A stretch of 64,000 bases of DNA. It comes from an uncultured Stenotrophomonas sp. GTDB taxonomy: Bacteria; Pseudomonadota; Gammaproteobacteria; Xanthomonadales; Xanthomonadaceae. Positions 20,334-30,641 of the stretch are shown here, piece after piece. The stretch's first letter is position 1; each line of letters starts with the position of its first letter. The translations under genes and the position numbers were made by a program. The stretch covers positions 186,001 to 250,000 of the forward strand of contig FLTS01000001.1 in NCBI GenBank assembly GCA_900078405.1, read 5' to 3'. The notes below the pieces were generated by a model. The model was not told the DNA's origin, made no database searches, and saw only the letters and a list, made by a program, of their open reading frames with translations.

Positions 20334-22978
20334 CGCGACTGCCGGCGGGCCCGTTCGAGCACGAAGCGGACACGCCGGCCGATCCCGCGGCCGATGCCCA
20401 ATGGGCCGCGCAGGCGCGGCAGGAACTGGCCCATGCCGATGCGCGGTTGTGCCGGCGCTTCGAGCAGGGCGACAACATCGAGCGCCTGCTGGCGCTGCGC
20501 GCGCGTTGCGCCGACCAGTTGATCCGCCACGCGTGGCAGCGCTGCCTGCCGGCCGATGCCGGCCTGGCCCTGTTCGCGGTGGGCGGCTATGGCCGTGGCG
20601 AGCTGTTCCCGCGCTCGGACATCGACCTGCTGGTGCTGGGCGAACCAGCGGTGCAGGAGGCGCACGAACCCGCACTGGCGCGCCTGTTCGCGCTGCTGTG
20701 GGATGCCGGCCTGCCGGCCAGCCATGCGGTGCGCTCGGCCGCGCAATGCGCGCAGGCCGCCGCCGACCAGACCGTGCTGACCGCATTGATCGAGGCGCGT
20801 CCGCTGTGCGCCGACGAGGCCGCGGTGCAGGGGCTGGCGCGGGCGGTGTCGCCGACGTTGATCTGGCCGGCGCGCGACTACTTCCTCGCCAAGCGCGAGG
20901 AACTGCTGCAACGCCACCAGCGCTTCGGCGACACCGCCGACAACCTGGAGCCGGACATCAAGGACGGCCCCGGCGGCCTGCGCGACCTCAACACGCTGGG
21001 CTGGATGGCGCTGCGCACCTTCGGCGTCGGCAACATCGACGCGCTGGTCGGGCTGGGCCACCTCGGCCTGGACGAGGCCGCCGCGCTCAAGCGCGAGCGG
21101 CTGGTGCTGGCGCGGTTGCGCTTCGGCCTGCACCTGGTCGCGCAGCGCGCCGAGGAGCGGCTGCGCTTCGACTACCAGAAGGCGCTGGCCGAGCGCATGG
21201 GCTACGCCGACGATGCCGAAAGCCTGGGCGTGGAAAAGATGATGCAGGGCTTCTACCGCAGCGCCGCGGTGATCCGCCGCATCAGCGACCGCCTGCTGCA
21301 GCGCTTCGAGGAGCAGTTCGATGGCGAAGCGGCGCCCGAGCCGGCCGGCGACGGCTTCTCGCTGCGCCGTGGCTACCTGTCCGCCGACGACCCGCTGTGG
21401 CCGCATGGCGACGTCCGCCGCCTGTTCGCACTGTTCGCCTGCTGGGCGCGCACGCCGGCCGTGCGCGGCCTGCATTCGCTGACCGCGCGCGGCCTGGCCG
21501 AGATGCTGGACGAAATCCCCGCATACATGCAGGTGGACGCAGCGGTGCGCGGGCAGTTCATCGCCTTGCTGCGTGGCCCGCGCGCGGTGGACACGCTGGC
21601 GCGGATGGCGCGGCTGGGCGTGCTGGGGCAGTGGATTCCGGCGTTCGCACAGGTGTCCGGGCGCATGCAGTTCGACCTGTTCCACGTCTATACCGTGGAC
21701 CAGCACACGCTGATGGTGTTGCGGAACATCGGCATCTTCGCCAACACGCGCGCCGACGAGCGCTTTTCCATCGCCCATGAAGTGTGGCCGCGGCTGCGCA
21801 AGCCGGAGTTGCTGCTGCTGGCCGGGTTGTTCCACGACATCGCCAAGGGCCGTGGCGGCGACCACTCCGAACTCGGCGCGCTGGATGCCCGTGAATTCTG
21901 CATTGCACACGGGTTGAGCGCGGCCGATACCGCGCTGGTGGCATGGCTGGTGGAGCAGCACCTGCGCATGTCGGTGACCGCGCAGAAGCAGGACATCACC
22001 GACCCGGAGGTGATCCAGCGCTTCGCCGCGCTGGTGGGCACGCGCGAGCGCCTGGACTACCTGTATCTGCTGACCTGCGCCGACATCGCCGGCACCAGCC
22101 CGAAGTTGTGGAACGCGTGGAAGGACCGGCTGTTGGCCGACCTGTACTTCGCCACCCGTCGCGCGCTGCAGGAGGGGGTCGAGTTCGCGCTGCCGGAGGC
22201 CGAGCGGGTGCAGGAGGCGCGTGACAACGTGCGCATGCAGATGCGCCTGCTCGGCCATGACGACGTGGTGATCGAGCGCCAGTTCGCGGCGATGCCCGAC
22301 GAAAGCTTCGTGCGCTTCCGCCCCGAGCAGCTGGTATGGCAGGCCTCCTCGCTGATGGATGTGCGCAAGGGCGGCACGCTGGCCAAGGTGCGGCGGATCG
22401 CGCCGGAGAGCGACGCGCTGGAAGTGTTCGTGCATTCGCCCGACCGCGACGGCCTGTTCGCGGCGATCGTGATGACCCTGGACCGCGCCGGCTACGGCAT
22501 CCACCGCGCGCGGGTGCTCGACGGCCCCGACGCCACCATCTTCGACACCTTCGAGGTGACCCCGGCCGGCAGTTTCGCCGATGGCGATGCCGCGCGGCTG
22601 GAGGTACTGCTGCGCAAGGCACTGGCCGGCAACATCCAGATCCTGCGGCCGGCGCGGCGGGTGATGCCGCGGCAGCTCAAGCACTTCCGCTTTGCCCCGC
22701 GCATCGAGTTCATCGACGGCGCCGACCACGGCCGCACCGTGCTGAACCTGGTCGCGCCGGACCGCCCCGGCCTGCTGGCCGACGTCGCCCACGTGCTGCG
22801 CGACCAGCGGCTGCGCGTGCAGGATGCGCGCATTGCCACGTTCGGCGAGCGCGCCGAGGACCAGTTCCGGCTCACCGACCGCCACGACCAACCGCTTACC
22901 GAATCCTCCCGGCAGGCCTTGCGCATCGCATTGCTGGCCTGCCTGGAGCCCGAGAAAACGCCAGGAGACCCCCGCTGA
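20330..22978 (+). CDS. glnD: Bifunctional PII uridylyltransferase/uridylyl-removing enzyme
   Basis: Nitrogen sensor that adds or removes UMP on PII according to glutamine. 882 residues from ATG 20330, overlapping the map stop. Domains in order: nucleotidyltransferase with [20 protein letters not shown] (about residues 80-100), the GlnD linker ([20 protein letters not shown]), an HD phosphohydrolase domain ([20 protein letters not shown]), and two C-terminal ACT domains ([19 protein letters not shown] and [19 protein letters not shown]) that bind glutamine. It ends in a TGATG overlap with dapD, a standard map-glnD-dapD arrangement. Confidence 0.97.
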   Translation: MTRLPAGPFEHEADTPADPAADAQWAAQARQELAHADARLCRRFEQGDNIERLLALRARCADQLIRHAWQRCLPADAGLALFAVGGYGRGELFPRSDIDLLVLGEPAVQEAHEPALARLFALLWDAGLPASHAVRSAAQCAQAAADQTVLTALIEARPLCADEAAVQGLARAVSPTLIWPARDYFLAKREELLQRHQRFGDTADNLEPDIKDGPGGLRDLNTLGWMALRTFGVGNIDALVGLGHLGLDEAAALKRERLVLARLRFGLHLVAQRAEERLRFDYQKALAERMGYADDAESLGVEKMMQGFYRSAAVIRRISDRLLQRFEEQFDGEAAPEPAGDGFSLRRGYLSADDPLWPHGDVRRLFALFACWARTPAVRGLHSLTARGLAEMLDEIPAYMQVDAAVRGQFIALLRGPRAVDTLARMARLGVLGQWIPAFAQVSGRMQFDLFHVYTVDQHTLMVLRNIGIFANTRADERFSIAHEVWPRLRKPELLLLAGLFHDIAKGRGGDHSELGALDAREFCIAHGLSAADTALVAWLVEQHLRMSVTAQKQDITDPEVIQRFAALVGTRERLDYLYLLTCADIAGTSPKLWNAWKDRLLADLYFATRRALQEGVEFALPEAERVQEARDNVRMQMRLLGHDDVVIERQFAAMPDESFVRFRPEQLVWQASSLMDVRKGGTLAKVRRIAPESDALEVFVHSPDRDGLFAAIVMTLDRAGYGIHRARVLDGPDATIFDTFEVTPAGSFADGDAARLEVLLRKALAGNIQILRPARRVMPRQLKHFRFAPRIEFIDGADHGRTVLNLVAPDRPGLLADVAHVLRDQRLRVQDARIATFGERAEDQFRLTDRHDQPLTESSRQALRIALLACLEPEKTPGDPR

Positions 22979-23967
22979 TGGCAACCAAGCCGAAGAAGGC
23001 CGCAACCAAGACCGCCCCCCCCAAGCCTGCCGCGAGGAAGGTCGCCAAGCCGGCGGCCGCGAAGGCTGTTGCCGGCAAGCCAAAGAAGCCGGCAGCGGTT
23101 GGCCCGCGCAGCCTGCGCAAGCCGCCGGCACCGGGCGTGGCCGAGCTGCAGTTCGGCATCGACAGCGCATTCGAGCGCCGTGCCATGCTGACCGTGGACG
23201 AGATCGAGGGTTCCACCCGGCTGCTGGTCAACCGTGCCATCGACGGTCTGGAAAGCGGTGAGTTCCGCGTCGCCGAGCCGGACGGCAACGGTGGCTGGAA
23301 GGTCAACGAGTGGCTGAAGAAGGCGGTGCTGCTGTATTTCCGGGTCAACGACATGGCGGTGGTCGAGGCGCGGCCGGCACCGTTCTGGGACAAGGTGGAA
23401 TCGCGCTTCGCCGGCTACGACGAAACCCGCTTCCGCCAGAGCGGCGTGCGCGTGGTGCCCGGCGCCATCGCCCGCCGCGGCACGCACTTCGGCAAGGACG
23501 TGGTGCTGATGCCGAGCTTCACCAACATCGGTGCGCACGTCGGCGAGGGCACGATGGTCGACACCTGGGCCACGGTGGGTTCGTGCGCGCAGATCGGCAA
23601 GCACTGCCACCTGTCCGGTGGTGCCGGCATCGGTGGCGTGCTGGAGCCGTTGCAGGCCAGCCCGACCATCATCGAGGACCACTGCTTCATCGGCGCGCGC
23701 TCGGAAGTGGTGGAGGGCGTCATCGTCGGCCACCACAGCGTGATCGGCATGGGTGTGTTCCTGAGCCAGAGCACCCGCATCTACAACCGCGCCACCGGCG
23801 AGGTGACGTATGGCTACATCCCCCCGTACAGCGTGGTGGTGTCCGGCTCGTTGCCGAGCAAGGACGGCACGCATTCGCTGTATTGTGCGGTGATCGTCAA
23901 GCAGGTCGATGCCCGCACCCGCAGCAAGACCAGCGTCAACGACCTGCTGCGCGGGCTGGCAGACTGA
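22978..23967 (+). CDS. dapD: Tetrahydrodipicolinate N-succinyltransferase with Lys/Ala/Pro-rich extension
   Basis: Succinylates tetrahydrodipicolinate in the lysine/meso-DAP pathway. The enzyme proper begins near [16 protein letters not shown] and carries the left-handed hexapeptide helix ([57 protein letters not shown]) and [21 protein letters not shown]. The 329-residue protein is about 55 longer than E. coli DapD because of a basic N-terminal tail ([20 protein letters not shown]...) resembling histone-H1-like tails. No downstream ATG fits a short form, so the tail appears real. Start overlaps the glnD stop. It works with dapE at 26401. Confidence 0.95.
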   Translation: MATKPKKAATKTAPPKPAARKVAKPAAAKAVAGKPKKPAAVGPRSLRKPPAPGVAELQFGIDSAFERRAMLTVDEIEGSTRLLVNRAIDGLESGEFRVAEPDGNGGWKVNEWLKKAVLLYFRVNDMAVVEARPAPFWDKVESRFAGYDETRFRQSGVRVVPGAIARRGTHFGKDVVLMPSFTNIGAHVGEGTMVDTWATVGSCAQIGKHCHLSGGAGIGGVLEPLQASPTIIEDHCFIGARSEVVEGVIVGHHSVIGMGVFLSQSTRIYNRATGEVTYGYIPPYSVVVSGSLPSKDGTHSLYCAVIVKQVDARTRSKTSVNDLLRGLAD

Positions 23968-24002
23968 GGCAGGTTCCACCACATCAAACCGGGGAGAATG
24001 CA

Positions 24003-25907
24003 ATGAAGGCACGCACCGTGGCCACCAGGCTGCCCATCTTCCTGCTCGGTACGGCGCTGGCATTGGCTGCCGGTGCTTCCGCGCAGGACCTCAGCCGCTA
24101 CAGCGAAGACGGGTTGCGCGCCGAACTTGCGGGCATCGCCGACGTCGAGAGCGCGGTGCTGGTGCCGATGCGTGACGGTGTCGGCCTGTCCACCAACATC
24201 TGGCGGCCCAAGGGCGCGACCGGTCCGCTGCCGACGGTGCTGCTGAAGACCCCGTACAACGAGCACAACCCGCGCGGCACCACCGCGCGGCTGGCGATCG
24301 AGGCGGTGCGCCACGGTTACGCCTTCATCGTGCAGAACGAGCGCGGCCGCTATTTCAGCCAGGGCAAGTACCGGATTCTCGGTTACCCGCAGACCGACGG
24401 CTACGACGCACTGAGCTGGATTGCCGAACAACCGTGGTCCAACGGCAAGGTCGGCACCGTGGGCTGCTCGTCCTCGGCCGAATGGCAGCTGGCACTGGCG
24501 GCGATGAACCACCCGGCGCACGCGGCGATGGTGCCGATGGCGGCCGGCGCCGGCATCGGCAAGGTCGGCCCGTTCCGCGAGCAGGGCAATTTCTACACCG
24601 GCGGCGTGCCGCGCACTCTGTTCGCGGTGTGGATGTACGGCGTGGACAATCCCCTGCGCGCCGAGCTGCCGCAGGACCTGTCCGGGCCGATGCGCGCGCG
24701 CGTGGCGCAATACAACGACCTGGACGCAAGCAAGCCCAAGGTGGACTGGCAGAAGCACATCCGGCACCTGCCGTACGCCGGGTTGCTGTCCTCGCTGGGC
24801 GAGCCGCCGGGTACGTTCGAGTCGATGATCGGGCGCGGTCCGGCCGACCCGTTCTGGGAGCAGGGCGGGCTGTACCACGATTCGATGGGCTGGGGCGTGC
24901 CGGCGCTGTGGTTCAACAGCTGGTACGACGTGTCGATCGGCCCGAACATGGCGCTGTTCAACCATGCGCGCACGGTGAACTCCGACCCCGAGGCCAGCGC
25001 CAACCAGTACGTGGTGATCGGCCCCAACCCGCACTGCCGGTTCTGGCAGCTGGGCAAGGACTACAAGGTCGGCGACCGTGACATGGGCGATGCCAGCTTC
25101 CCGGTGGGTGAGCAGATATGGGCGTTCTTCGACCGCTGGCTGAAGGACCAGCCCAAGGCGTTCCCGGCCTCCACGCCGCACGTGCGCTATTTCACGATGG
25201 GCGCCAACCGTTGGCAGTCCGACGCGCAATGGCCGCCGAAGGCGGCGACGCCGGTGCGCATGTACCTGCGCTCGGGCGGCAACGCCAATTCGATGTATGG
25301 CGACGGACGGCTGAGCTTCGAGGCCCCCGCGGCCGGCGAGCCGCAGGACGCCTATCGCTACGACCCCACCAACCCGGTGCAGACCATCGGTGGCGGCGAC
25401 TGCTGCAATGGCGGGCTGGTGACCGCCGGCGCCTTCGACCAGCGCCCGATCGAGGCGCGTCACGATGTGCTGGTCTATACCAGCGAGCCTTTGGAACAGC
25501 CGCTGGAAGTGTCCGGCTTCGTCGATGCGGTATTGCAGGTCTCCTCCAGCGCGAAGGACACCGACTTCGCGCTCAAGCTGGTGGACGTGGCGCCGGACGG
25601 CACCGCCTGGATCATCGGCGACACCATGCTGCGTGCGCGCTACCGCGACGGCTACGCCACGCCGGCGCCGATGCAGCCGGGGCAGGTGTACGCACTGAAG
25701 CCGACCCCGATCACCACCTCGATCCAGTTCGGCAAGGGCCACCGCATCCGCGTCGAGGTGACCAGCTCCAACTTCCCCAAGTTCGCGCGCAACCTCAACA
25801 CCGGCGGCGCGAACGAGAGCGAGGATGCACCGGTGGTGGCCGACAACGCCATCCACCACTCGGCCGATGCGGCCAGCTACATCGAACTGCCGGTAGTGAA
25901 GCATTGA
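24003..25907 (+). CDS. Secreted CocE/NonD family hydrolase (X-Pro dipeptidyl-peptidase type)
   Basis: 634 residues with a signal peptide (MKARTVATRLPIFLLGTALALAAGASAQ), an alpha/beta-hydrolase domain of the PepX S15 type (VLVPMRDGVGLSTNIWRPKG, TVLLKTPYNEHNPRGT, FIVQNERGRYFSQGKYR) and a C-terminal beta-sandwich (VSGFVDAVLQVSSSAKDTDFALKLVDV). The predicted nucleophile motif is GTVGCSSSAEWQLALAA, which departs from the usual G-x-S-Y-x-G form. Likely a periplasmic or secreted peptidase or esterase; the substrate cannot be told. A GGGGAG ribosome site precedes ATG 24003. It sits between dapD and dapE but has no obvious role in lysine synthesis. Confidence 0.85.
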   Translation: MKARTVATRLPIFLLGTALALAAGASAQDLSRYSEDGLRAELAGIADVESAVLVPMRDGVGLSTNIWRPKGATGPLPTVLLKTPYNEHNPRGTTARLAIEAVRHGYAFIVQNERGRYFSQGKYRILGYPQTDGYDALSWIAEQPWSNGKVGTVGCSSSAEWQLALAAMNHPAHAAMVPMAAGAGIGKVGPFREQGNFYTGGVPRTLFAVWMYGVDNPLRAELPQDLSGPMRARVAQYNDLDASKPKVDWQKHIRHLPYAGLLSSLGEPPGTFESMIGRGPADPFWEQGGLYHDSMGWGVPALWFNSWYDVSIGPNMALFNHARTVNSDPEASANQYVVIGPNPHCRFWQLGKDYKVGDRDMGDASFPVGEQIWAFFDRWLKDQPKAFPASTPHVRYFTMGANRWQSDAQWPPKAATPVRMYLRSGGNANSMYGDGRLSFEAPAAGEPQDAYRYDPTNPVQTIGGGDCCNGGLVTAGAFDQRPIEARHDVLVYTSEPLEQPLEVSGFVDAVLQVSSSAKDTDFALKLVDVAPDGTAWIIGDTMLRARYRDGYATPAPMQPGQVYALKPTPITTSIQFGKGHRIRVEVTSSNFPKFARNLNTGGANESEDAPVVADNAIHHSADAASYIELPVVKH

Positions 25908-25911
25908 CGAC

Positions 25912-26283
25912 ATGACCACGACGATGACGACGACGATCTATGGACTCAAGAACTGCGACACCTGCAAGAAGGCCACCAAGTGGCTGGACCGCTTCGGTGT
26001 GGCCCATGCCTTCGTCGACTACCGCGACAACAAGCCCGCCCCGGAGACGCTGGTGGAATGGGCCGGCAAGGTCGGCGGCTTCGACGCGCTGGTCAACAAG
26101 TCGTCCACCACCTGGCGGCAGCTGCCGGACAACCGCAAGGCGCCCGGTTCCGAGGCCGAATGGAAGTTACTGCTGCGCGAATACCCGCAGCTGGTGCGGC
26201 GGCCGGTGGTGGTCACCGATGACGGGCAGGTGACGCAGGGTTTTTCCGACAATGGCTTCAAGCAGCGCTTCGGCGTCGCGTGA
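25912..26283 (+). CDS. ArsC/Spx-like thioredoxin-fold protein (YffB family)
   Basis: 123 residues with the ArsC-like start TTIYGLKNCDTCKKATKWLDRFGVAHAFVDYRDNKP, where CDTC is the redox or glutathione-binding motif, and the C-terminal stretch RRPVVVTDDGQVTQGFSDNGFKQRFG. Members next to dapE in E. coli are called YffB; their reaction is not established. It starts 4 bp after the upstream hydrolase gene. A repeated MTTTMTTT at the N-terminus is encoded by ACGATGACG repeats, so a start at the second or third Met is possible. Confidence 0.88.
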   Translation: MTTTMTTTIYGLKNCDTCKKATKWLDRFGVAHAFVDYRDNKPAPETLVEWAGKVGGFDALVNKSSTTWRQLPDNRKAPGSEAEWKLLLREYPQLVRRPVVVTDDGQVTQGFSDNGFKQRFGVA

Positions 26284-26305
26284 CCACCGGGAAACAATGA
26301 AAAGA

Positions 26306-26377
26306 ATGCAGGAGCGAGGCCAGTCGCGACCGGGCACTACCGGGAAGCCCCGGTCGCGACTGGCCTCGCTCCTGCAT
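26306..26377. repeat. REPIN-like palindrome pair
   Basis: Arms 26306-26334 and 26349-26377 are perfect 29-nt reverse complements around 14 nt. The unit has the same GGAGCGA...GTCGCGACCGGG layout as the GTAG elements, but with GCAG at the outer end and GGCC in the variable centre. It lies between the ArsC-like gene and dapE. Confidence 0.85.
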
Positions 26378-26400
26378 GGGCAATCTAGGGGGCAATTGAA

Positions 26401-27528
26401 ATGAATGACGTGGTCGAACTGGCCTGCGAGCTGATTTCCCGTCCCTCGGTGACGCCGGAGGATGCCGGTTGCCAGCAACTGCTCGCCAGCCGCCTGCAAG
26501 CGGCCGGCTTCGCCTGCGAACACCTGCGCCTGGGCGAGGTGGACAACCTCTGGGCCACGCACGGCAGCGGCGCACCGGTGCTGGTGCTGCTGGGCCATAC
26601 CGACGTGGTGCCGAGTGGTCCGCGCGATGCGTGGGCCAGCGATCCGTTCCGGCCCGAGGTACGCGACGGCGTGCTGTACGGCCGTGGCGCGGCCGACATG
26701 AAGGGCAGCGTGGCCGCGTTCGTGGTCGCCGCCGAGCAGTTCGTCGCCGCCCATCCCGGCCACCCCGGCACGCTGGCGGTGCTGCTGACCAGCGACGAAG
26801 AGGGCGACGCCATCGACGGCGTGCGCCACGTCGCGCAGATTTTCCGCGAACGTGGCCAGCGCATCGACTGGTGCATCACCGGTGAGCCGTCCTCGACCGC
26901 GAAGCTCGGCGACCTGCTGCGCGTCGGCCGCCGCGGCAGCCTGTCGGCGAAGCTGCGGGTAAAGGGCGTGCAGGGCCATGTGGCCTACCCGGAGAAGGCA
27001 CGCAACCCGATCCATCTGGCGGCCCCGGCGCTGGCCGAGCTGGTCGCGCGGCATTGGGACGACGGCTACGAGAGCTTCCCGCCAACCAGCCTGCAGATCT
27101 CCAACATCACTGCCGGTACCGGTGCCGGCAACGTCATTCCCGGCGAGCTGCTGGTGATGTTCAACCTGCGCTACAACCCGCACTGGGACGCGGCGCGGCT
27201 GGAGGCGGAGATCACTGCGCTGTTCGATCGCCACGCGCTCGATTTCGAGTTGCACTGGCACCGCAGCGGCGAGCCGTTCTACACACCCGAAGGCCGCCTG
27301 CGCAGCGTCGCCCGCGAGGTGCTGGCCGGGTTCGCCGGCGCGCCGCCGCAGGAAAGCACCGGCGGCGGCACCTCCGACGCGCGCTTCATCGCCCCGCTGG
27401 GCGCGCAGTGCATCGAGGTCGGGCCGGTCAACGCCAGCATCCACCAGGTCGACGAGAACGTGCGGGTGGACGAATTGCGGGCTTTGCCCGATCTTTACCG
27501 GCAACTGATCGGGAAACTGCTGGCCTGA
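26401..27528 (+). CDS. dapE: Succinyl-diaminopimelate desuccinylase
   Basis: Zinc amidohydrolase of the lysine/DAP pathway, acting two steps after DapD. 375 residues, the usual size. Metal and catalytic residues are visible in [12 protein letters not shown] (His, Asp), [15 protein letters not shown] (Asp), [13 protein letters not shown] (Glu pair) and [14 protein letters not shown] (His). A dimerisation domain lies between (about residues 180-290). It is followed after 3 bp by the large GGDEF gene. Confidence 0.97.
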   Translation: MNDVVELACELISRPSVTPEDAGCQQLLASRLQAAGFACEHLRLGEVDNLWATHGSGAPVLVLLGHTDVVPSGPRDAWASDPFRPEVRDGVLYGRGAADMKGSVAAFVVAAEQFVAAHPGHPGTLAVLLTSDEEGDAIDGVRHVAQIFRERGQRIDWCITGEPSSTAKLGDLLRVGRRGSLSAKLRVKGVQGHVAYPEKARNPIHLAAPALAELVARHWDDGYESFPPTSLQISNITAGTGAGNVIPGELLVMFNLRYNPHWDAARLEAEITALFDRHALDFELHWHRSGEPFYTPEGRLRSVAREVLAGFAGAPPQESTGGGTSDARFIAPLGAQCIEVGPVNASIHQVDENVRVDELRALPDLYRQLIGKLLA

Positions 27529-27531
27529 CCC

Positions 27532-30500
27532 ATGCCCACCCGGATTGCCACGCTTCGCAGAAACGCAACCGGGATGAAGACAGGGCGGCCCCGCTGGCCG
27601 CGGGTGCTGGCCGCCTGCGGATTGTGGCTGCTGCTGCAGACCGCGCAGGCCGCCGCGGCGATGCATGGCCTGCCACTGATGCGCCACTTCGGCGTCGGCG
27701 ACTTGCCGGCCGCGCCGTTCTATTCGGACATCGCGGTCGATGCGCAGGGCACGCTGTATGCCGGCAGCAGCGAAGGCGTGATGGTGTTCCACAGCGGCCT
27801 GTGGGAGCTGTTCGAGCTGCCGCACCGGGCGGCGGCCTATACGGTGCTGGCCGCGTCCGATGGCCGGGTCTACGTGGGCGGAAGTGGCGTGCTGGGCGAA
27901 CTGCAGCGTGAACCCGACGGTGACCTGCATTTCATCGACCTGCTGCCGGAGTTCACCGATGACGACGGCAAGCCGCTGCCACCGGCGGATTTCTACGGGC
28001 TGCTGGAAACGGCGCGCGGGATCGTGGCGAACGACGGCCGCATGCTGTACCGGCTGCGGCGCGATGGCGGTGGCACGCGCCAGCCACTGCCCGAGGGCGC
28101 CGCGCAACTGCTGTTCGTGGCCGGCGGCGAGCTTTACGTGCGCATCGCCGGCACTGGCGTGTGCCGCCTCGACGCGACCGGCATGGTGCCGCTGCCGGGT
28201 ACCGCGGCGCTTGACGGCCTGCGCCTCTCCGGCCTGTGGGAATGGAAGGGCGGGCTGCTGTATGCGGCCAGCGACGGCTTCCACTTCGGCGATGCCGGGG
28301 GCGTGCACAAGCTGCCCGGCGACGCGGACGCGGCCTTCGCCGCGCACGTGCCGTACAGCAGCATCCGCCTGCCCGATGGCGGCTTCGCGTTCGGCAGCTA
28401 CGACGGTACGCTGATGCGCTTCTCGCCCGAACTGCAGCTGCTCGACAGCTTCATGCCGGCCCGCGGCAATCTGGACGGCTTCGGCCTGGACCGCGATGGC
28501 GGCCTGTGGGCGGTGGGCGAATCCGGGCTGACCCGGTTGCGCCTGCCCTCGCCGTGGACGGTGTACGACCAGCGCCACGGCCTGTTCAACCGGCTCCACG
28601 ACAGCGCGTGGTACGACGGCAGCCTGTGGGTGGCGGCGCTGGGCCTGTGGCGCGCCGGGCCGGCGACGGGCGGCGTGCCGCGTTTCCTGCCGCAGCCGTG
28701 GGCGGACACGCAACTGGAGGTGTTCGCGCTGCAGGGAACCGGAGCCGGCCTGGTGGTCGGCGACCGGCTCGGGCTGATGGTGCTCGACCCCGGTGCGAAG
28801 TCGCCGCGGCGGCTGGTCGGCCCGCAGATGGGCAGCAGTACGCTGCGGCTGCTGCCTTCGGCGTTCGACCCGGAGCGCATGCTGGCGCTGGGTAGCCGCG
28901 AGGTGCGCTGGTTGGCGCAGCGCGACGGCCGTTGGCAACTGGCCGCCCGCTGGCCCATCCATGTCGGCGCCATCAACGGTATCGCGCAGGTCGCGCCCGG
29001 CGAATTCTGGGTGGGTGATGAACGCGGTGGCGTGCATCGCTGGCGCTTCGATGCGCGGACCGGGCAACTGCACGACCAGCAGCATTTCGACGTGGGGCAG
29101 GCGCCGCTTGCCGACGACGGGCAGGGTACCCATCTGGTCCGCATCGGCGAGGCCGTGTACGCGATAACCGGCAGCGACGTGCGCAAGCTCGCCGGCGAGC
29201 ACTTCGTGCCGGCGTCGCTTCCGGTGCTGCCGGGCCTGGAACGGCCGTGGGAGCTGGAGGCGGCGACGACCGCGCTCGGCAGCTTCGTCTGGACCACGCG
29301 CCAACTGTGGTGGCGGCGGCCGGGCGAGAGCGCCTTCCATTTGCAGCAGGTCAGCAGCAGCCGGGTACCGGGCTTCGCCGGGTTGGCGCTGCAGGGCGAT
29401 GGCCGCCTGCGGCTGGTGGCCCGGGACAGCCTGCTTCAGTTTGATCCGGACATCGGCAAGCCGTCGTCGGCGCCACTGCAGGCGCGCCTGGACCGGATCC
29501 GCCTGCGGCAAGCGGACCGGAACGATGTATTGCTGCCGCTGCAATCGGCGCAGGTGCAGGTACTGCCACCGGGCTCCGGGCTGGCGTTGCGCTTCGGACT
29601 GGCGACGATGGAGCCGGATGTCGAGTTCCGTTACCGCATGCTGGGCTACAACGAGGCGTGGTCGCCGTGGGGGGCGAACCGCGACCTGGGCTACCGGTTG
29701 CTGCCGCCGGGCGATTACCGTTTCGAGCTGCAGGCCCGCATCCGTGGCGGTCGCCAGGCCGAGCCGTTGCTGTACCGGCTGCGGGTCGAACCTTTCTGGT
29801 ACGAGCGCGGAGTGGTGCAGGCCCTGTTCTGGGTGGCCGGCCTGCTGCTGCTGGTGCTGGCGGTGCGCCTGCGCAACCGCAGCGTCAACGCGCGCAACCG
29901 CGAGCTGGAGCGCCGCATCGCCGAACGTACCGGCGAACTGGAAGCAGCCAACCGCCGGCTCACCGAACTGGCCGTCGTCGACGGCCTGACCGGCATCGCC
30001 AACCGCCACGCGATGGAGCGCGCGCTGCAGCGCGGTTGGCAGCGCTGCGGCGAACGTGGTGAACCGCTGGCAGTGGTAATGGCCGACGTCGACCACTTCA
30101 AGGAATTCAATGACAACCACGGCCACCAGGCCGGCGACATGCAGCTGTGCCGGGTGGCGGCCGCGCTTGCCGCCGAAGTGTCGGGCGTGGATGAACTGGC
30201 CGTGCGCTACGGTGGCGAGGAATTCGTGTTGATCCTGCCGGGTGTCGGCCGCGAAGCGGCGTTGCAACGTGCCGAGCGGGTGCGGCAACGCGCTGCACGG
30301 GCGATGGCCGAGGCCGGGATGCCGGGCAGCATCAGCCTCGGCGTGGCGGTACGGATACCGGCCGCCGCCGATGTCCCCGGGCACCTGGTGCACTGTGCAG
30401 ACCTGGCGCTGTACCGGGCCAAGCATGCCGGCCGCAACCGCGTCGAATGCGCCGACGAAGCGGATTTCGCCAGCGCCGCACAGGGCGCCGTGATTGCCGC

Positions 30501-30549
30501 TGAAACTGTTGCGCCGCCACCGGCCCCCACGCTATCGTCGGCCCCATGA
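27532..30549 (+). CDS. Beta-propeller sensor diguanylate cyclase
   Basis: 1005-residue membrane sensor. An N-terminal signal or anchor region (PRVLAACGLWLLLQTAQAAAA) is followed by a periplasmic sensor of two-component-regulator propeller repeats (about 60-600, such as YSDIAVDAQGTLYAGSSEGVMVF), a Y_Y_Y-type beta-sandwich (VEFRYRMLGYNEAWSPWGANRDLGY), one membrane helix (VVQALFWVAGLLLLVLAVRL), a coiled coil and GGDEF. The active site is GGEEF at about 894-898; the preceding SGVD replaces the usual RxxD I-site, so feedback inhibition is probably absent. The ligand is unknown. ATG 27574 is an alternative start. The stop overlaps the asnB leader peptide ATG. Confidence 0.87.
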   Translation: MPTRIATLRRNATGMKTGRPRWPRVLAACGLWLLLQTAQAAAAMHGLPLMRHFGVGDLPAAPFYSDIAVDAQGTLYAGSSEGVMVFHSGLWELFELPHRAAAYTVLAASDGRVYVGGSGVLGELQREPDGDLHFIDLLPEFTDDDGKPLPPADFYGLLETARGIVANDGRMLYRLRRDGGGTRQPLPEGAAQLLFVAGGELYVRIAGTGVCRLDATGMVPLPGTAALDGLRLSGLWEWKGGLLYAASDGFHFGDAGGVHKLPGDADAAFAAHVPYSSIRLPDGGFAFGSYDGTLMRFSPELQLLDSFMPARGNLDGFGLDRDGGLWAVGESGLTRLRLPSPWTVYDQRHGLFNRLHDSAWYDGSLWVAALGLWRAGPATGGVPRFLPQPWADTQLEVFALQGTGAGLVVGDRLGLMVLDPGAKSPRRLVGPQMGSSTLRLLPSAFDPERMLALGSREVRWLAQRDGRWQLAARWPIHVGAINGIAQVAPGEFWVGDERGGVHRWRFDARTGQLHDQQHFDVGQAPLADDGQGTHLVRIGEAVYAITGSDVRKLAGEHFVPASLPVLPGLERPWELEAATTALGSFVWTTRQLWWRRPGESAFHLQQVSSSRVPGFAGLALQGDGRLRLVARDSLLQFDPDIGKPSSAPLQARLDRIRLRQADRNDVLLPLQSAQVQVLPPGSGLALRFGLATMEPDVEFRYRMLGYNEAWSPWGANRDLGYRLLPPGDYRFELQARIRGGRQAEPLLYRLRVEPFWYERGVVQALFWVAGLLLLVLAVRLRNRSVNARNRELERRIAERTGELEAANRRLTELAVVDGLTGIANRHAMERALQRGWQRCGERGEPLAVVMADVDHFKEFNDNHGHQAGDMQLCRVAAALAAEVSGVDELAVRYGGEEFVLILPGVGREAALQRAERVRQRAARAMAEAGMPGSISLGVAVRIPAAADVPGHLVHCADLALYRAKHAGRNRVECADEADFASAAQGAVIAAETVAPPPAPTLSSAP

Positions 30550-30641
30550 TCCGCGACGCCCGCACCCACGCGAACCTGTCGAACAATCGCAACAACGCGA
30601 TTGCGAACAATCGCACGCGGCCGATGCGGGTCTGCGACTGA
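30546..30641 (+). CDS. Asn-rich leader peptide of the asnB attenuator
   Basis: A 31-codon frame starting at ATG 30546, which overlaps the stop of the upstream GGDEF gene (ATGA). Seven of 31 codons are Asn, all within codons 10-22 (NLSNNRNNAIANN). It ends at TGA 30641, ten bases after the antiterminator half at 30618-30631. No Shine-Dalgarno site is visible, so it is either coupled to the upstream gene or leaderless; a TTGCGC-18 bp-TATCGT promoter (30509-30538) would place the start of transcription at the ATG. Confidence 0.8.
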   Translation: MIRDARTHANLSNNRNNAIANNRTRPMRVCD

